Source: Phycisphaerales bacterium UBA7708 (GTDB lineage: Bacteria > Planctomycetota > Phycisphaerae > Sedimentisphaerales > Anaerohalosphaeraceae). Taken from it: DNA of 18,587 nucleotides. The first letter of the stretch is position 1, and each line of letters opens with the position of its first letter. The notes beneath the pieces are model-generated. The model was not told where the DNA came from, searched no databases, and saw only the letters and a list, made by a program, of their open reading frames with translations. The position numbers and the translations under genes are program-made. This document shows positions 1-8,007 of the stretch, one piece after another. The DNA lies in contig DLFY01000266.1 in assembly GCA_002482415.1 (NCBI GenBank), forward strand, positions 1 to 18,587, read 5' to 3'.

Positions 1-546
1 ATGATGGATGATGCGGCATTGTGGGTGAAGTGGGTGAAAAAGGCTCAGACTCTGACGGAGCCCTGGGCGGTTCTTCCCAAGCCCCCGAAGGTGACGGAGA
101 TTGTTCCGACGTCGGAAAAGCAGGCCTTCGAATGGTTCTATACCTTTGAAAAACCTGCCGACAACTGGACTGCCAAGGATTTTCGCCCGAATAACTGGAA
201 GACCGGCCCGGCCGGCTTCGGCACCAGGGGTACTCCCAGTGCGGTGGTGCGTACCGAATGGAGCACTTCTGATATCTGGATATGGCGAGAGATCGAACTG
301 CCGCAGGCCGCGATGAAAAATCCGCATCTGAAGATTCATCACGATGAAGACGCCGAAATTTATATCAATGGTCAACTGGCTTTCAAGCTGAGCGGATATA
401 CCTCATCGTATGATTATATCGAGATTCCCGCCGCAGCGCTGGCCCTGTTAAAACCAGGCAAGAATGTGGTTGCGATTCATTGCCATCAGACCGGCGGCGG
501 GCAATATATCGACATGGGTATTTGCGAGGTTGAGATTGTAGAGTAA
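1..546 (+). CDS. C-terminal part of a large, probably secreted glycoside-hydrolase-like protein (5' end outside window)
   Basis: The frame is open from the first base of the window, so the ATG-ATG at position 1 need not be the true start; I read this as the 3' end of a longer gene. The 181 visible residues begin with a short helical stretch, then a Pro-rich linker (about residues 20-35), then a beta-sandwich domain of about 140 residues. Recognisable pieces are the GPAGFG turn, V-R-T-E-W, the H-H-D-E-D-A-E-I-Y-I-N-G strand, and G-G-Q-Y-I-D near the end. Domains like this sit at the C-terminus of large planctomycete and Bacteroidetes carbohydrate-active or glutaminase-like (DUF4965-type) proteins and have a galactose-binding-like fold. 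The parent enzyme family cannot be decided from this fragment. The gene is followed by a strong terminator, so it ends its own transcript. Confidence 0.6.
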   Translation: MMDDAALWVKWVKKAQTLTEPWAVLPKPPKVTEIVPTSEKQAFEWFYTFEKPADNWTAKDFRPNNWKTGPAGFGTRGTPSAVVRTEWSTSDIWIWREIELPQAAMKNPHLKIHHDEDAEIYINGQLAFKLSGYTSSYDYIEIPAAALALLKPGKNVVAIHCHQTGGGQYIDMGICEVEIVE

Positions 547-608
547 AAGACGGTAAAAGTCTGATAGGCTCTCAATGCCGCTGTTCAGACATATTAGAGT
601 ATTTAAAA

Positions 609-645
609 GATGGAATTTGCAGCGATGCGGATTCCATCTTTTTTT
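609..645 (+). terminator. Intrinsic terminator after the first gene
   Basis: GATGGAAT (609-616) pairs with ATTCCATC (631-638), with a further GCA/TGC pairing inside the loop, and is followed directly by seven T (639-645). It lies about 60 bases after the stop codon at 546 and isolates the first gene from the next. Confidence 0.85.
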
Positions 646-840
646 GTGTTCCAATTTAATTTATGTTATTTAAATAAAATAAGTTACAATCATCACACTG
701 AGGACTTTTTTGGGGGAAGGTACACCTGTTTTGGATTTATTGTGAAAAAAACACAGCACTTTAGTACTGCTCATATTGTATAGAGATTCAACTACACTTG
801 CTTTTGCAAACAAGTGGTTCAAACGGAAAGGGAAGAAACT
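646..840 (+). other. AT-rich gap upstream of the PEP-CTERM gene; holds a leader hairpin
   Basis: This stretch has no credible ORF and I see no promoter with both boxes well matched, although the gene at 841 must be transcribed from somewhere here because a terminator precedes it. Near its end, AAC (790-792) and CACTTG (795-800) pair with CAAGTG (811-816) and GTT (817-819) around a 10-base loop, with a two-base bulge. The hairpin ends a few bases before the purine-rich ribosome-binding site, so it would sit in the leader of the mRNA. Confidence 0.4.
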
Positions 841-1491
841 ATGGAAACAATAAGAAAATGGATCATTGCGGCAAGTATCATTGCCGCCTCAGCTTATTCG
901 GCTGCTGCGGTTACGTATGGTTTCTACGGCATTACGAATAACGACCCGTCCAACGTTGTCATTGGCCAGAACCAGCTTTCGGTAACGGTCGATGCCATTG
1001 GAACAACGCAGGTGGTTTTTGACTTCTTCAATTCGGGGCCTTACCCCAGTTCGATTGCGCAGATTTATTTTGACGGTACCACAGGATTTCTGGATCAGAA
1101 CTATGCCCCGTCGATGATCAACAATGGGCCGGGCGTATCGTACAGTTGGGGTGCCGCGCCTCCGAATCTGCCCGGCGGCAACAGCATCAGTCCAGCTTTT
1201 ACAGCGGTCATGTCCGCCGAATCCAACAATCCTGCACCTGCCAATGGTGTCAATCCCGGCGAAACCGTTGGACTGGTATTTGACTTGTCGGCCGGAAAAA
1301 CCTACAACGATATCATCAATGCACTGAATACGGCATCCTTTCGTGTTGGGATTCATGTTCAGTCGATAGGAACCAGTGCAGGCAGTGAATCATTTGTCAA
1401 TACTCCAGTTGTGCCCGCTCCGGGGGCCTTGGTGCTGGCAACGATTGGGATGGCGGTGGTCGGACATCTAAGACGTCGGGTGATAATTTAG
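841..1491 (+). CDS. PEP-CTERM-type exported protein of unknown function
   Basis: This 216-residue protein has a Sec signal peptide (positively charged n-region, hydrophobic core of about residues 7-20, A-A-A near residue 23). The middle is Gly/Asn/Pro-rich, predicted beta-rich, with low Cys. The C-terminus carries the three-part sorting signal: P-A-P-G-A at residues 192-196, a hydrophobic segment, then R-R-R close to the end. This is the planctomycete variant of the PEP-CTERM signal, recognised and cleaved by an exosortase, so the mature protein is probably anchored at or released from the cell surface and may be glycosylated. The start at 841 is chosen because AAGGGAAG precedes it; a GTG at 814 in the same frame falls inside the leader hairpin and lacks a ribosome-binding site. 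The gene is monocistronic between two terminators. The central domain matches no family I recognise. Confidence 0.8.
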   Translation: METIRKWIIAASIIAASAYSAAAVTYGFYGITNNDPSNVVIGQNQLSVTVDAIGTTQVVFDFFNSGPYPSSIAQIYFDGTTGFLDQNYAPSMINNGPGVSYSWGAAPPNLPGGNSISPAFTAVMSAESNNPAPANGVNPGETVGLVFDLSAGKTYNDIINALNTASFRVGIHVQSIGTSAGSESFVNTPVVPAPGALVLATIGMAVVGHLRRRVII

Positions 1492-1510
1492 ATAAAAAAA
1501 GTCTTTTTTG

Positions 1511-1540
1511 GCCGCAGAATCAAAGTGCTGCGGCTTTTTT
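1511..1540 (+). terminator. Intrinsic terminator after the PEP-CTERM gene
   Basis: GCCGCAG (1511-1517) pairs perfectly with CTGCGGC (1528-1534) over a 10-base loop and runs into six T (1535-1540). An A-run and T-run just before it (about 1494-1509) could extend the pairing. Confidence 0.9.
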
Positions 1541-1626
1541 ATGCGCTGGGCTGAGTGGATTCTTGGGCAACTGAAGTCCTCATCAGGCCTGAAATTATGG
1601 CGTATCCTGACTAATCTGCAAAATTC
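1541..1626. other. Non-coding stretch before the prfB promoter region
   Basis: I see no gene, repeat or clear signal here. It separates the terminator at 1511-1540 from the candidate promoter at 1627. Confidence 0.5.
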
Positions 1627-1655
1627 TTGCAAATCCGGCGATGAGGGAGTATAAA
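1627..1655 (+). promoter_or_regulatory. Candidate sigma-70-type promoter upstream of prfB (distal)
   Basis: TTGCAA (1627-1632) and TATAAA (1650-1655) are separated by exactly 17 bases. Transcription would start near 1662, giving prfB a leader of about 145 bases that contains two hairpins. This is pattern matching only. Confidence 0.45.
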
Positions 1656-1682
1656 ACACCATAGTTTATTGTAAAAAAAAGA

Positions 1683-1746
1683 CTTATACCCAAAGGGTAA
1701 GATTATTCCGTGCAGCAAAAGAAGCAAGTGGTTGATGTTGCTGTAC
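1683..1746 (+). promoter_or_regulatory. Structured leader upstream of prfB (two hairpins)
   Basis: The first hairpin is CTT-(AT)-ACCC / GGGT-AAG around an AAA loop (1683-1701). The second is GTGCAGCA (1710-1717) paired with TGCTGTAC (1739-1746), eight pairs including one G-U, around a 21-base loop. No T-run follows either, so neither looks like an intrinsic terminator. No known riboswitch or leader family was recognised. Confidence 0.3.
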
Positions 1747-1761
1747 TTAGCCGCAGCGAAA

Positions 1762-1791
1762 CGGACAATTTCAAGTAGAATTCAGTATAAT
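1762..1791 (+). promoter_or_regulatory. Candidate promoter immediately upstream of prfB (proximal)
   Basis: A perfect TATAAT (1786-1791) has a weak -35-like CGGACA (1762-1767) 18 bases upstream. A transcript from here would begin only a few bases before the ATG at 1807 and be nearly leaderless, which fits the lack of a clear Shine-Dalgarno sequence before that ATG. Confidence 0.35.
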
Positions 1792-1806
1792 TTATAGTTT
1801 GGAACT

Positions 1807-2944
1807 ATGGAAAAATCAGAACTTCGTCAATGGATCGAAACCCTGTCGGCCCGGATAAAACATATTCGGGACTGGCTTTGACATACCCACTAAAATTGCA
1901 CAACGCCAGGAGTGTGATCAGAAAATGGCTCAGCCGGGCTTCTGGGATAATCCGGAAACGGCCAAATCTGTTGTAACCCAAATCAGTGCACTTAAGTCTA
2001 TTATAGAGCCGGTGTTAGAGGCTGAACGCAATATTCGGGATATTTCGGACCTGTTTGATTTGGCATCTGAAGAAGACGATGCCGAAACGCTTGCCACCGT
2101 TGAAAAAGACCTGAAAACGCTTGACCAGCAGTGTGAAAAGATAGAAATCTCGGGGATGCTCAATGGCCCGGACGATATGCGAAGCTGTTTTTTCAGCATT
2201 CATGCCGGGGCCGGCGGAACCGAAAGCTGTGACTGGGCGAGCATGTTGTTGCGAATGTATGCCCGGTATTTTGAGCGAAATGGTTATACCTGCGAGGAAA
2301 TGGATATCACCGAGGGGGAAGAGGCAGGGATTCGCTCGATTACGCTGCGTGTGGCCGGTCCGTTTGCTTTCGGCAAGCTATCGTGTGAGACCGGCGTTCA
2401 TCGGCTGGTACGCATCAGTCCGTTTGATGCCAATGCCCGGCGGCACACAAGCTTTGCGGCAGTCGATGTAACCCCGGAATACGAGGATGACATCGAAATT
2501 GAAATCAAGGATGAAGACCTTCGAGTGGATACCTATCGGGCCAGCGGTGCCGGCGGTCAGCATGTCAATAAGACCAGTTCGGCGATTCGGCTGACGCACC
2601 TGCCGACCGGTATCGTCGTGCAGTGTCAAAACGACCGCAGTCAGCATAAAAACCGTGCCGAGGCCATGAAAATGCTCAAAGGCAAGCTGTATATGATTGA
2701 GCAGCAGAAGCGGGATGCGGAACTGGCCAAGCTCTACAGTAATAAAGGTCAGATTGCCTGGGGCAACCAGATTCGCAGTTATGTTCTGCAGCCGTATCAA
2801 TTAATCAAGGATCACCGAACCGACCATCAGACCGGACAGGTGGATGCGGTTCTGGACGGCGAGATAGAGGATTTTATCGAGAGCTATTTGCGGTACCGTG
2901 CCGAGAAAAAACATAAACAGCAGGAGACTGTAAAGGCAAAGTGA
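1807..2944 (+). CDS. prfB: Peptide chain release factor 2, with programmed +1 frameshift
   Basis: RF2 reads UAA and UGA stop codons and triggers peptide release on the ribosome. The protein is joined from 1807-1878 (24 codons) and 1880-2944: the first frame ends at the TGA at 1879-1881, and skipping one base continues into the long frame, giving 378 residues against about 365 for E. coli RF2. S-P-F, the stop-codon recognition tripeptide, is at residues 204-206, and the catalytic G-G-Q is at 249-251, both at almost the E. coli positions. Starting instead at the in-frame ATG at 1925 would remove the first part of the N-terminal helical domain. Frameshifting makes synthesis self-limiting: plentiful RF2 terminates at its own UGA. 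The stop codon overlaps the start of the sulfatase gene (TGATG). Identity is certain; the exact start ATG is likely. Confidence 0.93.
1867..1882 (+). promoter_or_regulatory. Programmed +1 ribosomal frameshift site of prfB
   Basis: The core CTT-TGA-C (1876-1882) is the conserved RF2 recoding site: tRNA-Leu slips from CUU to UUU and reading resumes at GAC. In well-studied genes a Shine-Dalgarno-like AGGGGG lies three bases upstream. Here that place holds CGGGAC (1867-1872), of which only a GGGA core is retained, so the stimulatory element is degenerate while the slip site is intact. Confidence 0.88.
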
Positions 2945-4374
2945 TGGACATTTCTCGCAGAATGTTTTTGCAGTCGGCAGGGCTGCTGGCAGTCGGGTCC
3001 CTTTTGCCCGGCTGCAATATGTCGGAGTCCAAAGGCCCTAACAGGTTATCGAAGCCGAATGTCATTTATATCCTGGCCGACGATTTGGGGTATGGCGACT
3101 TAAGCTGCTATGGCCAGAAGCGCTTTGCAACACCCCATCTGGATCGTCTTGCACGGGAGGGGATGCGGTTTACGCAGCATTATGCCGGCAGCACTGTCTG
3201 TGCTCCCAGTCGATGCAGTCTGATGACAGGATTGCATACCGGCCACACCCAGATACGCGGGAACATCGGGTTCGAGCCGGAAGGGCAGTACCCGCTGGCG
3301 GAAGGAACCTATACGCTGCCGCGGATGTTTAAGGATGCTGGTTATGCGACAGGAGCATTCGGCAAATGGGGCTTAGGGGGTACCGGCAATAGCGGCGATC
3401 CAGGTCGTCAGGGATTTGATTTATTCTTCGGTTATAAATGTCAGAGCCTGGCTCATTTTTATTATCCGAAGTATTTGTGGCGCAATGAAGAAAAAGTGGA
3501 GTTGCCGGACAACGACCCAAAGACCCAGCAGGGAGTCTATTCGCACGACCTGATTATGAGTGAGGCCCTGAAATTCATTCAGGATAATAAAGACAAACCG
3601 TTTTTTGTGTATCTGACGGCAACGATTCCCCATGCAGAACTGGCGGTACCGGAAAAAGATCTTGCTGAATTCAAAGGAAGATATCCTGAAAAACCATTCC
3701 CCGGCAATCACTATGGAGCCCAGCCGACGCCTCATGCTGCGTTTGCGGCGATGGTCAGCAAGCTGGATGCCGGTGTCGGCCGGGTGATGGACGTACTCAA
3801 AGAACTCGGACTCGACAAGAACACCCTGATCATGTTTTCCAGTGATAATGGGCCGCATAAAGAAGGCGGTGCCGACCCGGACTTTTTCGACAGCAACGGC
3901 CCGTTGAAAGGTTATAAGCGGGATGTGTATGAAGGCGGGATTCGCGTTCCGATGATTGCCCGCTGGCCTGGAACCATTTCCGCCGGCACTGTGACCGGGC
4001 ATGTCAGTGCCTTCTGGGATATCCTGCCGACCTGTGCAGAGCTTGTGGGTGCCGATGCCCCGGAGTGTGATGGCGTGTCGTTCGTCCCGACGCTGCTGGG
4101 GCGGGGCACTGCCCAGAAGCAGCATGAGTATTTGTATTGGGAGTTTCATGAGCAGGGCGGCAAACAGGCGGTGCGGATGGGGCGATGGAAAGCGGTACGC
4201 CTGAATGTAATGAAGAACCCAGAGGCGCCGATTGAGCTGTATGATTTAACGGCGGATATTACCGAGCAGCACAATGTAGCCGCGGCTCATCCGGATATGG
4301 CAGTGAAAATGAAAGCGATCTGTCTTGCGGCTCATAAGCCGAATAAGCAGTTTCCATTTTTCAATAATGAATAA
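2944..4374 (+). CDS. Tat-exported lipoprotein sulfatase (formylglycine-dependent, arylsulfatase A-like)
   Basis: It hydrolyses sulfate esters, probably on polysaccharide-derived sugars, outside the cytoplasmic membrane. The 476-residue protein starts with a twin-arginine signal (S-R-R-M-F-L-Q at 4-10) and a lipobox L-P-G-C with the lipidated Cys at 24. The metal-binding D-D of the alkaline-phosphatase fold is at 46-47. The sulfatase signature C-A-P-S-R begins at Cys86, the residue converted to formylglycine by a separate maturase that is not in this window. Later family motifs are G-K-W-G-L-G-G and S-S-D-N-G-P-H. The ATG at 2944 overlaps the prfB stop, suggesting translational coupling; the GTG three bases earlier is less likely. 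The natural substrate cannot be read from sequence, but the nearby alpha-galactosidase points to sulfated galactose-containing glycans. Confidence 0.9.
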   Translation: MDISRRMFLQSAGLLAVGSLLPGCNMSESKGPNRLSKPNVIYILADDLGYGDLSCYGQKRFATPHLDRLAREGMRFTQHYAGSTVCAPSRCSLMTGLHTGHTQIRGNIGFEPEGQYPLAEGTYTLPRMFKDAGYATGAFGKWGLGGTGNSGDPGRQGFDLFFGYKCQSLAHFYYPKYLWRNEEKVELPDNDPKTQQGVYSHDLIMSEALKFIQDNKDKPFFVYLTATIPHAELAVPEKDLAEFKGRYPEKPFPGNHYGAQPTPHAAFAAMVSKLDAGVGRVMDVLKELGLDKNTLIMFSSDNGPHKEGGADPDFFDSNGPLKGYKRDVYEGGIRVPMIARWPGTISAGTVTGHVSAFWDILPTCAELVGADAPECDGVSFVPTLLGRGTAQKQHEYLYWEFHEQGGKQAVRMGRWKAVRLNVMKNPEAPIELYDLTADITEQHNVAAAHPDMAVKMKAICLAAHKPNKQFPFFNNE

Positions 4375-4392
4375 ACACAGCAGGAAATGATA

Positions 4393-5907
4393 ATGAAACC
4401 GATAGTACCGATTGAAGTTAAGGCAGTAAGTGCAGAAATAACAGCGATCAAGACCGATCTTCTGGCGCTGGGCGTCTGTGAAGGCAAGTTATCCGGCCCG
4501 GCAGAACAGGTGGACAAAAAACTTAATGGGGCGATTGCCGCCCTGGTCAAGCTGGGTGATTTTAAAGGCAAATCCGGAACCACCGGCCTGATTTATACAC
4601 AGTCCCAAATCGGTGCAGCCAGAGTCCTGCTGGTGGGGCTGGGCAAGTCCGACAAAACGGATGCGGATGTGCTGCGTAAAGCCGCGGCGACAGTCTCGGC
4701 CAAAGCCCTCGAATTAAAGGCGCAGACCGTGGATGTGTGTCTGCATCAGGCCGCATCGACTGCGGATTTGGAGGCGGCGGTTCAGGCGATCACCGAAGGC
4801 CTTTATTTTGGTTCCTACCGATACAGCGAATATCTCAGTTCGGATGGGGAAAACAATCAGAAGCCCTCGTCCATCAAGGCGTTTATTGCGGATGCCTCCA
4901 AGGCATTTGTTTCCACCGCGGCTAAAGCAGCGGCCGCAGGCACCATATACGGCAGCGCGCAGAATTATGCCAGAACGCTGGCCAATCGTCCGGGCAATGT
5001 GATTTCGCCGCAGACACTGGCCGAGGAAGCCAAGAAAATGGCCCGCCAGGCTGGATTGCGCTGTACAGTGCTGGATGAAAAGGCCCTTGCTGCCAAAAAA
5101 ATGGGCGGTATCCTGGCCGTTGGTCAGGGTTCGGCGAACAAACCGCGGCTGATTCTTCTGGAATACAAGCCTTCCAAAGCTGCAAAGAATATCCCTGTGA
5201 TCGGCCTGGTCGGCAAGGCGATTACCTTTGACTCCGGCGGCATCAGCATCAAACCCGGCGAGGGGATGCACGATATGAAATACGACAAATCCGGCGGTAT
5301 CGCGGTGCTCGGGGCGATGCAGGCGATTGCCCGGCTCAAACCCAAGGCCCGCGTGCTGGGTCTGATTCCGGCGGCGGAAAATATGCCCAGCGGACTTGCG
5401 TATCGGCCCGGCGATATCGTCACGACCTACAGCGGCAAGACCGTGGAGATTCAGAACACCGACGCCGAAGGCCGGATGATTTTGTGTGATGCGATTGCCT
5501 ATGCCGAACAGCTTGGATGCAGGACGATTGTGGATATTGCAACATTGACGGGGGCTTGCGTGGTTGCTCTCGGTCAAAAACGCGCCGGCGTAATGGGCAA
5601 TGATGAAACCCTCATCGACCAGATCAGGGCCGCATCGCGTCAAACCGGTGAACGCGTCTGGCAGTTGCCCTGCGACGATGAATATGTGGAACTGATGAAA
5701 AGTAAAGTCGCCGATTTGAAAAATACCGGCGGACGCTGGGCGGGGGCCTGTACGGCGGCGGCATTTTTGGGCCAGTTTGTCAACGACGCCAGGTGGGCTC
5801 ATGTGGATATGGCCGGCGTGGGCGTCTGGGGAGCGGATGAAGGTGCCGCTCCGGGTTCGATTGGATTTGGCGTCAGGCTGTTGTCTTCGTTTGTGATGAA
5901 CCAGTAA
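4393..5907 (+). CDS. pepA: Cytosolic leucyl aminopeptidase (M17 family)
   Basis: This enzyme removes N-terminal amino acids from peptides in the cytoplasm using two metal ions; in enterobacteria the homologue is also a DNA-binding protein in plasmid resolution and carAB control. The 504-residue protein has the usual two-domain layout: a variable N-terminal domain (about 1-180) and the catalytic C-terminal domain. Metal ligands K275, D280, D298, D357 and E359 and catalytic K287 and R361 are all present, in the order of E. coli PepA; the signature N-T-D-A-E-G-R is at 355-361. I chose the ATG at 4393, since AGGA at 4382-4385 is correctly spaced for it and too close for the ATG at 4387. It lies 18 bases after the sulfatase and probably shares its transcript. 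No signal peptide. Confidence 0.93.
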   Translation: MKPIVPIEVKAVSAEITAIKTDLLALGVCEGKLSGPAEQVDKKLNGAIAALVKLGDFKGKSGTTGLIYTQSQIGAARVLLVGLGKSDKTDADVLRKAAATVSAKALELKAQTVDVCLHQAASTADLEAAVQAITEGLYFGSYRYSEYLSSDGENNQKPSSIKAFIADASKAFVSTAAKAAAAGTIYGSAQNYARTLANRPGNVISPQTLAEEAKKMARQAGLRCTVLDEKALAAKKMGGILAVGQGSANKPRLILLEYKPSKAAKNIPVIGLVGKAITFDSGGISIKPGEGMHDMKYDKSGGIAVLGAMQAIARLKPKARVLGLIPAAENMPSGLAYRPGDIVTTYSGKTVEIQNTDAEGRMILCDAIAYAEQLGCRTIVDIATLTGACVVALGQKRAGVMGNDETLIDQIRAASRQTGERVWQLPCDDEYVELMKSKVADLKNTGGRWAGACTAAAFLGQFVNDARWAHVDMAGVGVWGADEGAAPGSIGFGVRLLSSFVMNQ

Positions 5908-5962
5908 ATAGTGATGAGAATGCATTGAATCAATAAAAATGAAGATAAGAAATGGAGAAAAG

Positions 5963-7957
5963 ATGAGAACTGCAATAGTGTCAGCGATGGTGTTGGTGGT
6001 ATCCTGCGGATGGGCACTGGCGGCGGATAATACCGCTTCTTCAGAGCTTCAGCAGGTATGGCTGGATGAGCTGGATTTGAGCAAGGCGGTTATCGGCTGG
6101 GGCCAGATTCAGAAAAATAAATCCGTCGATGGCAAGCCGCTGGCAATCGCCGGCAAATCCTTTGCTCGCGGCGTGGGAACCCATGCCGATTCGCGGCTGG
6201 ATGTGAAACTCGGCGGTATCGGGGAACAGTTTGAGGCCTGGGTCGGCATTGATGATGAAATTGCCGGCTCGGATCAGGGCAAGGCCGCGGCCAGCGTGGA
6301 GTTTCTGGTCTTTGGCGACGGCAAGCTGCTGTGGCGCAGCGAGGTCATGCGGGCGGGCAACCCGGCCAAAGAAGTCAAGGTGGACATCAAGGGTGTCGAT
6401 ATCCTTCGGCTTCAGGTCTCCGGCGGCAATGACATCAACTACGATCATGCCGACTGGGCCCAGGCACAGATTTCCTATCGGCTGACTGCTCCTCATACCA
6501 TAGATGTGGTTATGCCGGCTCCGTATATTCTGACTCCCAAGGCCGGACCGGCTCCGCGGATTACGGGGCCGAAAATATTCGGTGTTCGCCCGGGAAATCC
6601 GTTCCTCTTTACCGTCACCGCCACCGGTGAGCGGCCGATGAAGTTCGCGGTGCGGGGTTTGCCGGAGGGATTGATCCTCAATTCCGATAACGGCCAGATA
6701 CGCGGCGCCGTGAAAAACGCCGGCGACTATAAAACCACCGTGGTTGCCGAGAATAAGCACGGCAAGGTTGAGCGGGAATTCAAGATTGTCGTCGGTGATA
6801 CGATCAGCCTGACGCCGCCGATGGGCTGGAACAGTTGGAACTGCTGGGCCTGTGCGGTGGATGATGAAAAAGTGCGTGCCAGCGCCAAGGCCATGGTTGA
6901 CAGCGGCCTGCTCAATCACGGCTGGACCTATATCAATATCGATGACTGCTGGATGCGCCAGGAAGGATCCAAGGATCCGGTGATTGGCGAGCCGGTGCGG
7001 GACAAGGACGGTTATCTGCTCAGCAACGGCAAATTCCCCGATATGAAAGGGCTGACCGATTATATTCATTCCCTCGGATTGAGAGCCGGGATTTATATCT
7101 CACCCGGGCCGAATACCTGTGCCGGCTACATCGGCAGTTGGGAACATGAGCAAAAAGACGCCGAGCGGTTTGCCGAATGGGGATTTGATTATCTCAAGTA
7201 TGACTGGTGCGGCTATTCGAGAATTGCTCCCAATCCGAATCTGGAAGAGCTGAAAAAGCCTTATGCCGTGATGCGGGATTGTCTCAAAAACACCGGACGC
7301 GATATTGTCTATAGCCTCTGTCAGTATGGCATGGGCGATGTGTGGAAGTGGGGTGCCGAGGTGGGCGGTAATTGCTGGCGTACCACCGGCGATATTACCG
7401 ACAGTTGGGGCAGCATGGCGGGTATCGGCTTCAAACAGGCCGAGTTGTATCCGTATGCCGGCCCCGGCCGATGGAATGACCCGGATATGTTGGTCGTCGG
7501 CAAGGTCGGCTGGGGACCGAATCTGCATCCGGCCCGTCTGACCCCCGATGAGCAATATACCCATATCAGCCTGTGGTGCCTGTTGTCGTCGCCGCTGCTG
7601 ATTGGATGCCCGATTGAACAGATGGATGAATTTACCTATAGCCTTCTGACCAATGATGAGGTGCTGGATGTCAATCAGGACCCCCTTGGTCAGCAGGCCC
7701 GGCGCATCGCCCAGGCCGACGGCATTGAAGTCTGGTCCAAAGCGATGGAAGACGGCTCCCGGGCGGTGGGGTTGTTCAATATGAATGAATTTGATGCCCG
7801 CAAGGGGACGGTCAACTGGAAAGATATTGCGTTTGCCGGCCAGTGCCAGGTGCGTGATTTATGGCGTCAGAAAGACCTGGGTATGTTTGAAAATGAATTT
7901 ACTGCGGACGTCCCGCCTCACGGTGTGGTGCTGGTTCGGATTATTCCGGCAAAATAA
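5963..7957 (+). CDS. Secreted alpha-galactosidase (GH27) with NPCBM and Ig-like modules
   Basis: It cleaves terminal alpha-linked galactose from oligo- or polysaccharides with retention of configuration. The 664-residue precursor has a Sec signal peptide (about 1-20), an NPCBM-type carbohydrate-binding domain (about 30-175; G-V-G-T-H and a W-A-Q-A strand near its end), a putative Ig-like He_PIG domain (about 190-280; L-P-E-G-L-I-L and G-Q-I-R-G), and the catalytic (beta/alpha)8 barrel from P-P-M-G-W-N-S-W-N. The expected nucleophile is D414 in K-Y-D-W-C and the acid/base is D506 in R-W-N-D-P-D. A C-terminal beta domain completes it. The start at 5963 has GGAG five bases upstream; an earlier ATG at 5939 would put a charged stretch before the signal peptide. 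An alpha-N-acetylgalactosaminidase or arabinopyranosidase specificity is possible within GH27. Confidence 0.9.
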   Translation: MRTAIVSAMVLVVSCGWALAADNTASSELQQVWLDELDLSKAVIGWGQIQKNKSVDGKPLAIAGKSFARGVGTHADSRLDVKLGGIGEQFEAWVGIDDEIAGSDQGKAAASVEFLVFGDGKLLWRSEVMRAGNPAKEVKVDIKGVDILRLQVSGGNDINYDHADWAQAQISYRLTAPHTIDVVMPAPYILTPKAGPAPRITGPKIFGVRPGNPFLFTVTATGERPMKFAVRGLPEGLILNSDNGQIRGAVKNAGDYKTTVVAENKHGKVEREFKIVVGDTISLTPPMGWNSWNCWACAVDDEKVRASAKAMVDSGLLNHGWTYINIDDCWMRQEGSKDPVIGEPVRDKDGYLLSNGKFPDMKGLTDYIHSLGLRAGIYISPGPNTCAGYIGSWEHEQKDAERFAEWGFDYLKYDWCGYSRIAPNPNLEELKKPYAVMRDCLKNTGRDIVYSLCQYGMGDVWKWGAEVGGNCWRTTGDITDSWGSMAGIGFKQAELYPYAGPGRWNDPDMLVVGKVGWGPNLHPARLTPDEQYTHISLWCLLSSPLLIGCPIEQMDEFTYSLLTNDEVLDVNQDPLGQQARRIAQADGIEVWSKAMEDGSRAVGLFNMNEFDARKGTVNWKDIAFAGQCQVRDLWRQKDLGMFENEFTADVPPHGVVLVRIIPAK

Positions 7958-8007
7958 CCAATACCGGACGGGCGCTCAGAATCCGGCGCAGATAGAAAGG
8001 AAACAAA

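Noticed and set aside
650..700. Possible heptamer array in the AT-rich gap after the first terminator
   Set aside because: Similar 7-mers occur 14 bases apart but the units between do not match. Simple AT-richness explains it.
814..840. GTG at 814 as the start of the PEP-CTERM protein
   Set aside because: It lies inside the leader hairpin and has no ribosome-binding site. The ATG at 841 has a good one and gives a normal signal peptide.
1925..2944. prfB starting at the ATG at 1925 without recoding
   Set aside because: This would drop the conserved N-terminal segment. The upstream frame with CTT-TGA-C is the standard RF2 arrangement and gives the right motif positions.
3421..4149. Open frame of about 240 codons on the - strand
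   Set aside because: It is antisense to the sulfatase, with no motif and no ribosome-binding site.
4714..5925. Long open frame on the - strand (about 400 codons)
   Set aside because: It lies entirely opposite pepA, whose catalytic residues are all intact. The - strand translation shows no domain and looks like a codon-bias shadow.
6041..7069. Open frame of about 340 codons on the - strand
   Set aside because: It is opposite the alpha-galactosidase, with no recognisable motif and no ribosome-binding site. It is a shadow of the GC-rich coding strand.
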